Source of the DNA: Candidatus Omnitrophota bacterium
GTDB taxonomy: Bacteria; Omnitrophota; Omnitrophia; Omnitrophales; JACROU01
NCBI GenBank assembly: GCA_029261035.1
Contig: JAJDCD010000006.1
Coordinates: 23,167 to 87,166, forward strand
Length of the DNA stretch: 64,000 nt
Reading direction: 5' to 3'
This document shows positions 36,046 through 46,059 of this stretch, in pieces. The translations under genes were made by a program, and so were the position numbers. Position 1 is the first letter of the stretch, and every line of letters begins with the position of its first letter. Under the pieces are notes generated by a model. That model saw only the letters and a program-made list of their open reading frames with translations, was not told where the DNA came from and did no database searches.

Positions 36046-39000
36046 ATGCCTAAAAGAACAGACATAAAAAAAATACTTATTATTGGGTCGGGCCCCATTA
36101 TTATTGGGCAAGGTTGCGAATTTGATTATTCGGGGACGCAAGCTTGTAAGGCTTTGAAGGAAGATGGTTATGAAATTGTTTTGATTAATTCAAACCCTGC
36201 AACGATTATGACTGATCCAAATATTGCGGATCAAACCTATATAGAGCCTGTGACTGTTGAATTTTTAGAGAAAGTGATCGAAAAAGAACGTCCTCAAGCT
36301 TGTTTGCCTACGATGGGTGGTCAAACGGGTTTAAACATTGCCATTGAAGCATGTGATAAAGGGATTTTTGAAAAGTATGGCGTAGAACTTATTGGTGCTG
36401 ATTATAACGCGATCAAAAAGGCGGAGAATCGAGAAGAATTTAAAGCCGCTATGAAGAAAATTGGTCTTGATTTGCCTCAAAGTGATTTTGCATACACGGT
36501 TGAAGAAGCCGAGGCTGTTGCGGACAAACTTGGTTATCCAATTGTGGTGAGGCCTAGTTTTACATTAGCGGGTTCTGGAAGTGGTATTTGTTTTAATCGG
36601 GATGAGCTGCTTAAAGTAGCGCGTCTCGGTTTGGAATACAGTATAACCACAGAAGTTTTAATTGAAGAATCGGTTATTGGTTGGAAAGAGTATGAGTTTG
36701 AAGTAATGCGGGACACGAAAGATAATGTGGTGATTATTTGTTCTATTGAAAATTTAGATCCAATGGGAGTGCATACAGGGGATTCTATAACGGTGGCACC
36801 TGCGCAGACTTTAACGGATAAAGAGTATCAAAGAATGAGGGATGCTTCTCTTGCTGTTATCCGAGAAATTGGGGTAGATACTGGAGGGTCAAATGTTCAG
36901 TTTGCTGTAAATCCTAAAGATGGACGTATGGTGGTAATTGAGATGAATCCGAGAGTCTCTCGTTCAAGTGCATTAGCGTCAAAGGCTACAGGATTTCCAA
37001 TTGCTAAGTTTGCTGCCAAGCTAGCTGTGGGATATTCACTGGATGAAATTTCTAATGACATTACTCGTTATACTCCAGCTTCTTTTGAACCATCCATTGA
37101 TTACTGCGTTGTTAAAATTCCGAGATTTGCTTTTGAGAAATTTGAGGGAGTGGATGATACTCTTTCGACCCAAATGAAATCTGTAGGAGAAGCGATGTCC
37201 ATAGGGAGGACATTTAAAGAGGCCTTTCAAAAAGGATTGCGCAGTTTGGAAATTAAACGTTTTGGGTTTGGAGGTGACGGTTATGATGAATTCTTTGGTG
37301 AAAAGCTTAATACAAAAGAAAAGTTAGTTCAATTTATTCAGAAAGCTAAAACCGATGAACATATTAAAGAAAAGATAATGCATTATATTTCTAAGCCAAA
37401 GGCAGATAGGCTTTTTTATTTGAAGTTTGCTTTTTATGCGGGTTTTACTTCAGAAGAAATAAATAAAGTTTGTTTTATAGATCTGTGGTTTTTAGAGAAT
37501 ATGCGTCAGATTGTTGATTTGGAAATGGAATTACTTCATATTTCTGAAACGAAGCATGATTCAAGTTCTAGAGTTGTTTTGGGAAATCAAAGTGCTCTAA
37601 AAAATATAGATCTCTACTTATTGCGAAAAGCGAAACAGTATGGGTTTTCTGATAAACAATTAGCCTTTTATTTTGATACAACAGAATCAAAAGTAAGAAA
37701 GTTTCGCGAAAAAAGCAATGTAACACCCGTATATAAGCTTGTGGATACTTGTGCTGCTGAATTTAAAGCATATACACCTTATTTTTACTCAACGTATGAA
37801 GATGAACATGATGTAACACCGACACAGAACAAGAAAATTATGATTCTGGGTGGAGGGCCGAACCGTATTGGTCAGGGTATTGAATTTGACTATTGTTGTG
37901 TTCAAGCAGCGTTTGCTTTTAAAGAAATGGGTTTTGAAACAATTATGGTGAACTCGAACCCAGAAACTGTGAGTACCGATTATGATACATCAGACAAACT
38001 TTATTTCGAGCCATTAACCTTTGAGGATGTTCTTAATATTGTGCAGTTTGAAAAACCTCTGGGTGTGATCGTTCAATTAGGAGGTCAGACACCTTTAAAT
38101 ATCAGCAATGAACTAGAAAAAAATGGAGTTAAGATTCTAGGAACTTCGGTAGCCTCTATTGATATGGCTGAAGATAGAAATAAGTTTAAGAAGTTACTCC
38201 ATCGCATTAATTTAAAACAGCCAGCAAATGATATTGTGTATACAGAAAAGGAGGCAATAAGAGCAGCCAATGAAATTGGATATCCCGTAGTTGTCCGACC
38301 TTCCTATGTTTTGGGTGGGCGAGCTATGGAAATTGCTTATGATGAAGACTTCTTGGTAAAGTATATGAAAACAGCCGTAAGTTTGAGTGATGAGCAACCT
38401 GTTTTAATTGATAAGTTTTTAGAAAATGCTTCTGAGGTTGATGTGGATATGATAGCTGATGGAACTATAGGTGTTGTTGGCGGAATTATGGAGCACGTTG
38501 AAGAGGCTGGGATTCATTCTGGGGACAGTGCTTGTGTGATTCCTCCTTACTCTTTATCTCCAGCCATTAAAAGTGAATTGAGAGATAAGACAGAGCAGTT
38601 AGCAAAAGAACTTAAAGTTAAAGGGTTGATGAATGTTCAGTATGCCATTCAGAATGATGATATCTATTGTTTAGAAGTAAACCCTCGCGCGAGCCGAACT
38701 ATTCCTTTTGTAAGTAAAGCAATAGGGGTTCCTCTTGCTAAATTGGCAGCAAAAGTTATGGCGGGAGCAAAACTTAAGGAGCTAGGTTTTGAAGAGCAAG
38801 TTCATCCAAAACATTTTTCTGTGAAAGAATCTGTGTTTCCATTTATTAAGTTTCCAGGGGTTGATATTATTTTGTCTCCAGAAATGAAGTCGACGGGAGA
38901 AGTGATGGGGATTGATGAAGATTTTGGAAGCGCATTTTACAAATCACAGGATGCGGCTTCTGCTCAGTTGCCATCCAGCGGAACCGTATTTGTCAGTGTG

Positions 39001-39405
39001 AAGGACTCGGATAAATCTCGTATTCTACCGATTGCAAAAAGACTTCATGAAATGGGTTTTAATATTATTTCTACTAAAGGAACAGCGTCCTTTTTATCCG
39101 AAGCGAATGTGCCTGTAGAACCTGTTTTGAAGATAGCAGAAGGGCGACCTAATATTGCGGATTTTATTAGAAACAGTACAGTTAATTTAATTATTAATAC
39201 ACCGAATGGAAAAGGTCCTATGTTGGACGAGGCTAAAATTCGTTCTTTGGCTGTTTCTTTTCAGGTGCCTTGTATTACAACAGTTCAAGCTGCAGAATGT
39301 GCTGTTATGGGAATTAAAGCAAAGCAAGAAAAGGGATTTAAAGTACAGAGTTTGCAAGAGTATCATTTGAATAAGAACGCTGAAAAGGCGTCTATTTCCT
39401 TATAA
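36046..39405 (+). CDS. carB: Carbamoyl-phosphate synthase large subunit
   Basis: 1119 residues, two homologous halves each with an ATP-grasp domain. The first opens [19 protein letters not shown], the second [20 protein letters not shown] methylglyoxal synthase-like regulatory domain ([10 protein letters not shown]) ends the protein. It joins bicarbonate, ammonia and two ATP into carbamoyl phosphate. It is about 45 residues longer than E. coli CarB, the extra length mostly in the central oligomerisation domain and tail. Confidence 0.97.
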   Translation: MPKRTDIKKILIIGSGPIIIGQGCEFDYSGTQACKALKEDGYEIVLINSNPATIMTDPNIADQTYIEPVTVEFLEKVIEKERPQACLPTMGGQTGLNIAIEACDKGIFEKYGVELIGADYNAIKKAENREEFKAAMKKIGLDLPQSDFAYTVEEAEAVADKLGYPIVVRPSFTLAGSGSGICFNRDELLKVARLGLEYSITTEVLIEESVIGWKEYEFEVMRDTKDNVVIICSIENLDPMGVHTGDSITVAPAQTLTDKEYQRMRDASLAVIREIGVDTGGSNVQFAVNPKDGRMVVIEMNPRVSRSSALASKATGFPIAKFAAKLAVGYSLDEISNDITRYTPASFEPSIDYCVVKIPRFAFEKFEGVDDTLSTQMKSVGEAMSIGRTFKEAFQKGLRSLEIKRFGFGGDGYDEFFGEKLNTKEKLVQFIQKAKTDEHIKEKIMHYISKPKADRLFYLKFAFYAGFTSEEINKVCFIDLWFLENMRQIVDLEMELLHISETKHDSSSRVVLGNQSALKNIDLYLLRKAKQYGFSDKQLAFYFDTTESKVRKFREKSNVTPVYKLVDTCAAEFKAYTPYFYSTYEDEHDVTPTQNKKIMILGGGPNRIGQGIEFDYCCVQAAFAFKEMGFETIMVNSNPETVSTDYDTSDKLYFEPLTFEDVLNIVQFEKPLGVIVQLGGQTPLNISNELEKNGVKILGTSVASIDMAEDRNKFKKLLHRINLKQPANDIVYTEKEAIRAANEIGYPVVVRPSYVLGGRAMEIAYDEDFLVKYMKTAVSLSDEQPVLIDKFLENASEVDVDMIADGTIGVVGGIMEHVEEAGIHSGDSACVIPPYSLSPAIKSELRDKTEQLAKELKVKGLMNVQYAIQNDDIYCLEVNPRASRTIPFVSKAIGVPLAKLAAKVMAGAKLKELGFEEQVHPKHFSVKESVFPFIKFPGVDIILSPEMKSTGEVMGIDEDFGSAFYKSQDAASAQLPSSGTVFVSVKDSDKSRILPIAKRLHEMGFNIISTKGTASFLSEANVPVEPVLKIAEGRPNIADFIRNSTVNLIINTPNGKGPMLDEAKIRSLAVSFQVPCITTVQAAECAVMGIKAKQEKGFKVQSLQEYHLNKNAEKASISL

Positions 39406-39489
39406 GTACTATAGATATAAAGAGCTGTTTGTAATTTAGGTAAAGTATGGTAGTCTTCCTAAATCTTTTCTATAGAGGGGTGAGAATTA

Positions 39490-39855
39490 ATGAAACTAGT
39501 AGATGATTTTAATACATTTTGGCCTAAGTACATAGTAGAGCATCAGGATAAAAATAATAGAAGAATGCATTTTGTTGCTTCTTTATTAGGGCTCTCTCTG
39601 GCTATTGTCTTTTTGCTGACAATGAAGATCAGTATCGCATTATTGGCTCTTGTGCTTTCTTATGGATTTGCATGGGCTGGGCATTTTATATTTGAGAAAA
39701 ACAAGCCGCTCACTTGGAAAAACCCCTTACTTTCTTTAATGGCAGACTATCGTTTGTTCTTTGTTATGATCGTGGGAGATTTTAATGAGGAGCTGAATAA
39801 GTTTAAAGTTGTAGAAACGGTAGAAGAAAAAGAAGAAGAACTCGTCGAAGTTTAA
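39490..39855 (+). CDS. Mpo1-like (DUF962) membrane protein
   Basis: 121 residues. FWPKYIVEHQDKNNRRMHF followed by two hydrophobic helices and WAGHFIFEKNKPLTW match the DUF962/Mpo1 family; its conserved His residues bind iron in yeast Mpo1, a 2-hydroxy fatty acid dioxygenase. Bacterial function is unknown. The tail is strongly acidic (EEKEEELVEV). A strong GAGGGG ribosome site precedes it. It sits between carB and pyrK in the pyrimidine operon, with no obvious link to the pathway. Confidence 0.8.
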   Translation: MKLVDDFNTFWPKYIVEHQDKNNRRMHFVASLLGLSLAIVFLLTMKISIALLALVLSYGFAWAGHFIFEKNKPLTWKNPLLSLMADYRLFFVMIVGDFNEELNKFKVVETVEEKEEELVEV

Positions 39856-39879
39856 TCCTTACAAAAAACAAGGGAAGCA

Positions 39880-40662
39880 ATGTTTGATTTATTGGTTAAG
39901 GTCAAAGACAATAAAAAAATATCTCCAGATTTATGGGTGCTTAGCTTTGATTCGGAAAAGCTAGCTCAAACAATTGTTCCTGGTCAATTTTTAGAATTTA
40001 AAGTTAGAAACTCTACAGATCCTTTCTTAAGACGTCCTTTCAGTGTTTATAAGATTAAAAATAATACCATCGAGATTTTGTATGAAGTTGTGGGTGAGGG
40101 AACTCACCTTATGTCTGAATTGCAACCCGGCGACACGTTTTTATCTTTAGGGCCTCTGGGGACCACATTTACTCCACAAAAAAATAAAAAAGTTATTATG
40201 GTCGGTGGTGGTGTGGGGGCTGCTCCGTTGGTGTTTTTAGCGCAAAAACAGGACTTTGATTCGATGATGTTGGGTTTTCGAGGAGAGTCTGCTGTTCTCC
40301 CATTGTCGGAAGCGATTGGAGACGATAATAAGTGGGTCTATGCAACGAATGATGGGTCCGTAGGTCACAAAGGGTTTATCACACAACCCTTGGAAGAACT
40401 ATTTAAACAAGAAGATTCTCCTGAAAATTTGTTTATTTATTCTTGTGGCCCTAACCCCATGTTGTTAGAAGTAGCACGTATATGCCAACAGTACGGAGTG
40501 GATGGAGAAGTTTCTTTAGAAGAACGTATGGGCTGTGGTGTTGGAGCTTGTTTAGGGTGTGCTGTGTTAACAAAGTCAAAAGGGTATGTACCATCCTGTA
40601 AATATGGGCCTGTTTTTAATATTCAAGATTTAGAATTAGATGAATTGAAGAATAGCGGATAG
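39880..40662 (+). CDS. pyrK: Dihydroorotate dehydrogenase electron transfer subunit
   Basis: 260 residues. FAD-binding RRPFSVYK (51-58), NAD-binding VGGGVGAAPL (108-117) and the four 2Fe-2S cysteines C219, C224, C227 and C240. With PyrD it forms the class 1B NAD-dependent enzyme. The stop codon lies inside a repeat that fills the gap to pyrD. Confidence 0.95.
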   Translation: MFDLLVKVKDNKKISPDLWVLSFDSEKLAQTIVPGQFLEFKVRNSTDPFLRRPFSVYKIKNNTIEILYEVVGEGTHLMSELQPGDTFLSLGPLGTTFTPQKNKKVIMVGGGVGAAPLVFLAQKQDFDSMMLGFRGESAVLPLSEAIGDDNKWVYATNDGSVGHKGFITQPLEELFKQEDSPENLFIYSCGPNPMLLEVARICQQYGVDGEVSLEERMGCGVGACLGCAVLTKSKGYVPSCKYGPVFNIQDLELDELKNSG

Positions 40663-40685
40663 CGTGGAGCGTGGAGCGGATAGAG
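40653..40685. repeat. 7-base-periodic repeat at the pyrK 3' end
   Basis: Consecutive 7-base units AGCGGAT, AGCGTGG, AGCGTGG, AGCGGAT start at 40653 and cover the pyrK stop codon. They are the left arm of a long inverted repeat with 40781-40799. Confidence 0.6.
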
Positions 40686-40799
40686 CAAACCACCCACATC
40701 CTAACCTTCTACCTCCACCGGAGGGAGAAGGAATAGAGAGTTTGACATGGAATAAAAACAAAGGAACCCTATTCGCTAAACGCTCTACGCTCCACGCTA
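40660..40799. repeat. Nested inverted repeats between pyrK and pyrD
   Basis: Outer arms of 19 bases (40660-40678 and 40781-40799) are complementary at 18 of 19 positions. Inside lies a second hairpin: 12-base arms 40705-40716 and 40720-40731, 11 of 12 paired, ACC loop. The outer right arm continues the 7-base repeats on the minus strand (40774-40799). No T-run follows the stems. Confidence 0.7.
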
Positions 40800-40817
40800 A
40801 TAAACATAGGAATTAAT

Positions 40818-41750
40818 ATGAGCCAGAAATCAAAGATAGATTTATCTACAAAAATTGGAGATGTGACATTTAAAAACCCTATTACTGTGGCTTCGGGAAC
40901 CTTTGGCAACACAGATGAATATGAGCCGTATGTTGATTTTGGTGAGCTGGGTGCTTTTGTCACAAAAACAATTACGTTGAATCCAAGAGTCGGGAATCCA
41001 ATGCCTCGAATTTTCGAAACGCCTAGTGGGATGCTGAATGCAATAGGTTTAGAGAATAAAGGGCTTGAGGACTATATTGAAAATAAACTTCCTTACCTTT
41101 CTAAAATAAAAACAAACTTGATTACAAGTATTGCCGGTAAAGATGCTTCTGAGCTTGCTGGCATGGCAAAGCGTTTGGACTCTTGTAATGAAGTGTCTGC
41201 TATTGAACTGAATCTTTCTTGTCCTAATATTAGAGATAAGAATGTGAAAGTTGCTAAACATGCAGAAGAGGTAGAAAGGGTTGTTAAGGAAGTCCGCCAG
41301 TGCACCAACAAACTTTTGATTACCAAGCTTTCTCCAGAGATGGATTTCTTTATGGAGGTTGCGGAACTTTCTGTGAAATCAGGAACAGATGCTTTAAGTA
41401 TGATTAATACGATTAAGGGAATGGCGATTAACGTAAATACATTGAAGCCCATGTTATCCAATGTTACGGGTGGCTTAAGTGGTCCTGCAGTTCGTCCTAT
41501 TGCGCTTCGATATGTTTATGAGGTAAAGCAGCATTTGGATATTCCGGTGATTGGCATGGGCGGAGTTGCTTCTTGGAGAGATGCTATGGAGTTTATAATT
41601 GCAGGAGCCCATATGGTTGCTACGGGAACATCCAATTTTGTCAATCCTCGAGCGCCGCAAGACTGTGTTGAGGGAATTGAGAACTATATGCAAGAGAAGG
41701 GATATTCTTCCATGAAGGATATTCGAGGAAAATTACAGACATCTGTTTAA
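40818..41750 (+). CDS. pyrD: Dihydroorotate dehydrogenase B catalytic subunit
   Basis: 310 residues, class 1B. NPITVASGTFGN near the start, the ELNLSCPN motif with the catalytic Cys, and the FMN phosphate loop IPVIGMGGVASWRDAMEFI. It oxidises dihydroorotate to orotate and passes electrons through PyrK to NAD. It pairs with pyrK despite the repeat-filled 155-base gap. Confidence 0.96.
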   Translation: MSQKSKIDLSTKIGDVTFKNPITVASGTFGNTDEYEPYVDFGELGAFVTKTITLNPRVGNPMPRIFETPSGMLNAIGLENKGLEDYIENKLPYLSKIKTNLITSIAGKDASELAGMAKRLDSCNEVSAIELNLSCPNIRDKNVKVAKHAEEVERVVKEVRQCTNKLLITKLSPEMDFFMEVAELSVKSGTDALSMINTIKGMAINVNTLKPMLSNVTGGLSGPAVRPIALRYVYEVKQHLDIPVIGMGGVASWRDAMEFIIAGAHMVATGTSNFVNPRAPQDCVEGIENYMQEKGYSSMKDIRGKLQTSV

Positions 41751-41758
41751 GGGGAGTA

Positions 41759-42484
41759 ATGATGGAAAATAAAGATCGAGTAATTATTGCTTTAGATGTG
41801 GACAACATGGCTGATTGCAGAAATAGGGTAGACCAACTCTGTGAACAAGTTTCAGTTTTTAAAATTGGAATGGAGCTTTACACCGCCTGTGGACAGGATG
41901 CCGTAGAGTATGTGCATAAAAAAGGTTCAAAAGTATTTTTAGATTTAAAGTTTCATGACATTCCAAACACCGTAGCATCCGTAAGTCGTGTTGCGACCCA
42001 GTTGGGTGTTTTTATGTTTAATGTTCATGCCTGTGGCGGTGGTGAGATGATGCGTTGGGCTAGTGAGGCCTGTGTAAAAGAAGCAGACCGTTTAGGTGTC
42101 GAAAAACCACTTTTAATTGGGGTTACCGTATTAACCAGTCTGAGCGAAGAAGAACTACAAAAGGAACTGAGCGTTAGTCGCGGCATGGAAGAGCAGGTAG
42201 TTGCTTTGGCGCAACTTGCAAAAGAGTCGGGACTCGATGGGGTAGTTTCTTCTCCGAAAGAAATTGAATTAATAAAAAATGCTGTGAGCAAGGATTTTGT
42301 TGTTGTGACTCCAGGGATTAGACCGGAGTGGTTTGTGAACCAGGGTCAGAATGATCAAAAAAGAGTGCTGACGCCGAATAGAGCTTTTGATTTAGGAGCA
42401 GATTTTATTGTAATTGGAAGGCCGGTGACACAAGATGCTTCTCCAAGAACAGCCATGCAGAAGGTTTTAGAAGAAATTAATTAA
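41759..42484 (+). CDS. pyrF: Orotidine 5'-phosphate decarboxylase
   Basis: 241 residues, group 1 PyrF. IIALDVDNMADC at the start and the catalytic DLKFHDIPNTV tetrad with TPGIRPEW near the C terminus. Two adjacent ATG codons (41759, 41762) are possible starts behind GGGGAG. It makes UMP, the PyrR effector. Confidence 0.96.
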   Translation: MMENKDRVIIALDVDNMADCRNRVDQLCEQVSVFKIGMELYTACGQDAVEYVHKKGSKVFLDLKFHDIPNTVASVSRVATQLGVFMFNVHACGGGEMMRWASEACVKEADRLGVEKPLLIGVTVLTSLSEEELQKELSVSRGMEEQVVALAQLAKESGLDGVVSSPKEIELIKNAVSKDFVVVTPGIRPEWFVNQGQNDQKRVLTPNRAFDLGADFIVIGRPVTQDASPRTAMQKVLEEIN

Positions 42485-42504
42485 TTTAAACAAAGGATAA
42501 AGTT

Positions 42505-43089
42505 ATGATGGTTAGCCAAGAAGAAATTTTAGATATATTTAAAAAATCAAATGCTCTTTTAGAGGGGCATTTTCAATTAACTTCAGGACTTCATAGTAAT
42601 CAATACTTTCAGTGTGCGCTTGTCCTTCAATACCCAGAGTATTGCTCCTTTCTGGCAGAGCAGTTAAAAGAGAAAATGGCTTCATTGGGAGACCCTGATT
42701 TTGTGATTGGTCCAGCATTGGGCGGAGTAACATTGGCTTATGAATTAGCGAGAGCTTTTGGAGTTAAAGGCATTTTTGCTGAAAGAAAAGAAGGTGAGAT
42801 GCTAATCCGTAGAGGATTTAGTGTTCCAGAAGGAAGTAAAGCTATTGTAGTTGAAGATGTTGTTACAACGGGAGGCTCCGTTAAAGAAGTTATAAAAGTA
42901 TTAGAGCAAAAAAAGGTTCAAATACTCTCTGTAGCCTCTATAGTAGACCGTAGTTCGGGTACAGCAGAATTTGGTGCCTATCCTTTTAATCCTTTATTCC
43001 AAATGGACGTTCAGACTTTTGAGCCTGAAAATTGTACCTTATGCCAAAAAAACATTCCTATAACTAAACCCGGTAGTCGTAAGCAATAG
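42505..43089 (+). CDS. pyrE: Orotate phosphoribosyltransferase
   Basis: 194 residues. HFQLTSGLHSNQYFQCA, the catalytic loop FAERKEGEMLIRRGF and the PRPP motif AIVVEDVVTTGGS are intact. A C-terminal CTLC pair may bind metal, as seen in some PyrE proteins. It is the last gene of the operon. Start is ATG 42505 or 42508. No clear terminator follows. Confidence 0.95.
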   Translation: MMVSQEEILDIFKKSNALLEGHFQLTSGLHSNQYFQCALVLQYPEYCSFLAEQLKEKMASLGDPDFVIGPALGGVTLAYELARAFGVKGIFAERKEGEMLIRRGFSVPEGSKAIVVEDVVTTGGSVKEVIKVLEQKKVQILSVASIVDRSSGTAEFGAYPFNPLFQMDVQTFEPENCTLCQKNIPITKPGSRKQ

Positions 43090-43221
43090 TTAACATTATC
43101 ACTATTTGGCCGATAATATATTTAATCTATATACTTTATCTTGATTGATTTATATAATATTATCTTATACAATACTATACATTGTACATCTTTTATAAGT
43201 ATAAATAACGAGGGCATTCAA

Positions 43222-43674
43222 ATGAAAAAAATGGGACATGAAATGATCGTAAGTTCATTTTTTGTATTAGCAGTTGGTTTAATACTTTCTTTTATTACAA
43301 TGGACACAGCGTTTGCGCGCCAAGATGCTTCGGATTTCGCTAGAAGATCTGCTCAGGATGCTGCGATAGGTTCATTTCTGGCTACTCCTGGAAGTGATAG
43401 TAGTCTAGATTTAAGTGGGGATGCTGGATCTGACGATATCGACGGAGGTTCTTCAGAAGGATTTAGTTTACAAGGAAAAGTTGAGACAGCTCGACTTGAA
43501 GTTCTTGCAGGACCCGTAGGAGATACGGAGCCTGACTTTAATTTTTCTGCGGGTATTGGTTACTCCTTAGATTCAAGAGGCATGTTTATTGCTAGAGGCG
43601 AGCTTGATGGAGCTGCTTTAGAGCGTAGAGATAATAGCGGACAATTTGAAAACGTAGTTGTTCAAGATAACTAA
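43222..43674 (+). CDS. Hypothetical secreted acidic protein
   Basis: 150 residues from the ATG at 43222, preceded by CGAGGG; an upstream in-frame ATG at 43141 would precede the signal peptide with unrelated sequence. A signal peptide (about residues 9-33, ending AFARQ) is followed by an Asp/Ser/Gly-rich acidic stretch and FNFSAGIGYSLDSRGMF, which alternates like a single beta hairpin. I do not recognise a family. It is 38 bases upstream of an outer-membrane barrel gene, so the two may work together. Confidence 0.6.
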   Translation: MKKMGHEMIVSSFFVLAVGLILSFITMDTAFARQDASDFARRSAQDAAIGSFLATPGSDSSLDLSGDAGSDDIDGGSSEGFSLQGKVETARLEVLAGPVGDTEPDFNFSAGIGYSLDSRGMFIARGELDGAALERRDNSGQFENVVVQDN

Positions 43675-43712
43675 TTTATTTATATTAATCAGTTAAACGG
43701 GGGAAAAAACTG

Positions 43713-45302
43713 ATGAAAAAATGGATCATATCTTTTTTAATAGTAGGCTTTTTAATGCCAGCGAATGTTTATGCAGGTGGTCTAGGTGATGCTAAACAGG
43801 AACCGGTAGCTAAAAAAGCTCAGAGTACTTCAACAGCTAACGCTGTATCAAGTACCTCTAGTACTTCGAGTACACAGGAAGTGTCTTATTCTTCAGGAAA
43901 TGGAAGAGTTCAAGACATCAAAGACATCATTGATGGTCCTGTTAAAAATGGTGAAAACACCGTTTTTGAAGAATGGGCAACTCATTTGGGTCAAAAAGTT
44001 GATTGGATTTTCGATCGAGCTTTAGACTTTGGTGAGCATATGAGATTTCCTGAATCTTCAGATAAGTTGGTTAAAAGGGTTAGGCAGGCCGTTGATGATT
44101 TTGGTGCTGATAAGCCTGTTTACAGTGTATTGGATGCAGCGGCTCGATTCGTAGAGAAAGCTAGAATTACGGATGTTTATAATGCTGCTAGTAATGGACC
44201 TATTACTGTAAATGGTTATTATAAACAGCGCGTTAAATATACAGACAATGCCTTTTATGAACCAACATCTCCAGAGGATGACGTAAACTTTTTGGAAGTT
44301 CCTGGAATCATTGTTAATTATCGTTTTGGTAAAGATAATAGAAATTATGTGAAAGCGTTGTACGAAGCTCGTTTTCGTCATTCTATTAAATCAGATGAAA
44401 TTAATGATCAAGGACAAACCTTGGGTGTATCTAGTAAGGTTTATTTAAAAGATGATTTGTATGTTGGGTTTAGAGAGCGTTTCATCAAAGATTCTGCTCT
44501 TCCTGCAGCTCAAAAACTAAAGCGTATAGAATATGTTGAGCAACAAGTTACTCCTATGATTGGTTTCGATTGGGGTGTTTGGAATGTGGAAGCTTCTTAT
44601 GATAATAAACATCGCTGGTTTGATAGTGATCTTTTCAATACATTTCAATATGAACAAAATACATTTAGCTTGGACATAAGAAGAAAAATGTCAGAGCGTT
44701 TCACTGCATTATTTGATTATGATCTTTCCTACTATGATTATAAAAAGAGTAATACACGTGCAAGCCGTTATTGGCAAATTACAGGTGGTTTTGAAAGTAG
44801 ACTTTCTAAACGATCTAGTTTTGTTGCTAAAGTAGGTTTTCAAGATAGAGAATATAAACGTGAAAGAGCGTTGGTTTTCAATCAAATAGATGCTGGTTTT
44901 AGTTCTTACGTTGCTTCTATGTCTTTAAGACATAGACTGACAAAGAGAACGACTGTGGATGTTTCTTATCGAAGAGCTCCAGAAGAATCTTCATTTACAG
45001 ATAACCGGTTTTATATCGAAAATTCTTTTTCTTTAGGCACAACCCATTATTTCTCTAAAAAGCTTAGAGGTCGTTTTGCTATGGCGTATAAAAACCGTGA
45101 TTTTGAAATCCCTACTTTGGTAGGTGTTTTGATTACTGAAAGAGAAGATAACTTGATTGCCGTAAATGCGAATCTGGATTATTCTTTCAAACCATGGTTT
45201 ATTATGAGTACAGGGTATGAGTACGAAAGAAGAAATTCCAATTCATCCGTATTTGATTACACTGTTAATTCATTAACAGTAGATTTTACAGTACCGTTCT
45301 AA
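43713..45302 (+). CDS. Outer-membrane beta-barrel protein of unknown function
   Basis: 529 residues. Signal peptide ends near VYAGG; a Ser/Thr-rich segment follows (about 35-65), then many alternating amphipathic strands typical of a barrel, such as RFTALFDYDLSYYDYKK and FIMSTGYEYERR. The final residues TVDFTVPF end in an aromatic, as BamA clients do. No substrate can be assigned. GGGGG serves as ribosome site. Confidence 0.7.
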   Translation: MKKWIISFLIVGFLMPANVYAGGLGDAKQEPVAKKAQSTSTANAVSSTSSTSSTQEVSYSSGNGRVQDIKDIIDGPVKNGENTVFEEWATHLGQKVDWIFDRALDFGEHMRFPESSDKLVKRVRQAVDDFGADKPVYSVLDAAARFVEKARITDVYNAASNGPITVNGYYKQRVKYTDNAFYEPTSPEDDVNFLEVPGIIVNYRFGKDNRNYVKALYEARFRHSIKSDEINDQGQTLGVSSKVYLKDDLYVGFRERFIKDSALPAAQKLKRIEYVEQQVTPMIGFDWGVWNVEASYDNKHRWFDSDLFNTFQYEQNTFSLDIRRKMSERFTALFDYDLSYYDYKKSNTRASRYWQITGGFESRLSKRSSFVAKVGFQDREYKRERALVFNQIDAGFSSYVASMSLRHRLTKRTTVDVSYRRAPEESSFTDNRFYIENSFSLGTTHYFSKKLRGRFAMAYKNRDFEIPTLVGVLITEREDNLIAVNANLDYSFKPWFIMSTGYEYERRNSNSSVFDYTVNSLTVDFTVPF

Positions 45303-45310
45303 ATCTCAAA

Positions 45311-45345
45311 TGTGCCAGGTCAACCGACCTGGCACACTTTTCTTT
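45311..45345. terminator. Strong terminator / GTGCCAGG hairpin
   Basis: TGTGCCAGGTC (45311-45321) and GACCTGGCACA (45326-45336) form a perfect 11-bp stem with an AACC loop, then CTTTTCTTTC. It terminates the barrel gene. A related hairpin occurs at 57526. Confidence 0.75.
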
Positions 45346-45390
45346 CTCCCAAATCTTCTGATAATTTAAAATATTGCTAAAATACAAATA

Positions 45391-45588
45391 TTACTGATTT
45401 TCTTTTTCTACCTTTTGATCAACGGCTATTTGCATATCTCTAGAGTCTGGTGGGTTTTTGGTTTCCACCATTTTTCTATTTTCTTCTAATTCATCCATTT
45501 GTTTAAATCTATCAGAAAAACTGTATGAATTAGAAGCTCCTAAGACAACGATCAAAAATAATAATAAGGGTAGAATTTGTCTGTTCAT
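45391..45588 (-). CDS. Small secreted protein downstream of the cox cluster
   Basis: 65 residues. A hydrophobic signal sequence (residues 4-22) is followed by a short charged, Glu/Lys-rich tail. AGGGAG lies seven bases before the ATG, supporting translation. No family recognised. It is the last gene of the minus-strand cytochrome oxidase block, 34 bases after DUF420. Confidence 0.5.
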   Translation of the reverse strand: MNRQILPLLLFLIVVLGASNSYSFSDRFKQMDELEENRKMVETKNPPDSRDMQIAVDQKVEKENQ

Positions 45589-45621
45589 TTGAATACTCCC
45601 TATAAGGAGCTGTTTTAGCTC

Positions 45622-46041
45622 TTATAACAGGTATAGCATCAAATAGATAAGGACGCCAGTAAGCGAGACATACATCCAAATAGGCCATAACCATCGGGCA
45701 ACAGCCTTATGAGCTCCAAATTTCTGTTTAATGGCAAGAATGAGTGTGGTTAGGGCTAGAGGTGGGACGAGTCCGGCAAGAGGGATATGGGTGAAAAGAA
45801 TGAAAAAATAGATAGGTCTAGAAATCCCTTCACCTTGATAATGATTGATGACGCTGGAGTTATAGTGGTAGTAAAGATAAGAAGTTAAAAACAATGTTGA
45901 AACTACGAAAGCGGAGCACATCATTTTCGCGTGTAGTTTTTTATTTTCCTTCTTGATAGCGATCCAACCAATGAGTAAGAAAACAAAAGATGTACTATTT
46001 AATAAGGCATTGAGTGTGGGAAGTTGATGAATTTCTAACAT
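45622..46041 (-). CDS. DUF420 membrane protein (CtaM/YozB-like)
   Basis: 139 residues with four membrane helices. PTLNALLNSTSFVFLLIGW near the start and FFILFTHIPLAGLVPPLAL with its His are DUF420 marks. A staphylococcal member, CtaM, is needed for maturation of a heme-copper oxidase. Its position downstream of the SCO gene in an oxidase cluster fits that role. Confidence 0.85.
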   Translation of the reverse strand: MLEIHQLPTLNALLNSTSFVFLLIGWIAIKKENKKLHAKMMCSAFVVSTLFLTSYLYYHYNSSVINHYQGEGISRPIYFFILFTHIPLAGLVPPLALTTLILAIKQKFGAHKAVARWLWPIWMYVSLTGVLIYLMLYLL

Positions 46042-46059
46042 TATTCCTCTAAAGGTTGT

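Noticed and set aside
43141-43221. Longer start for the secreted acidic protein
   Set aside because: It would place 27 unrelated residues before a clear signal peptide; the ATG at 43222 has a ribosome site.
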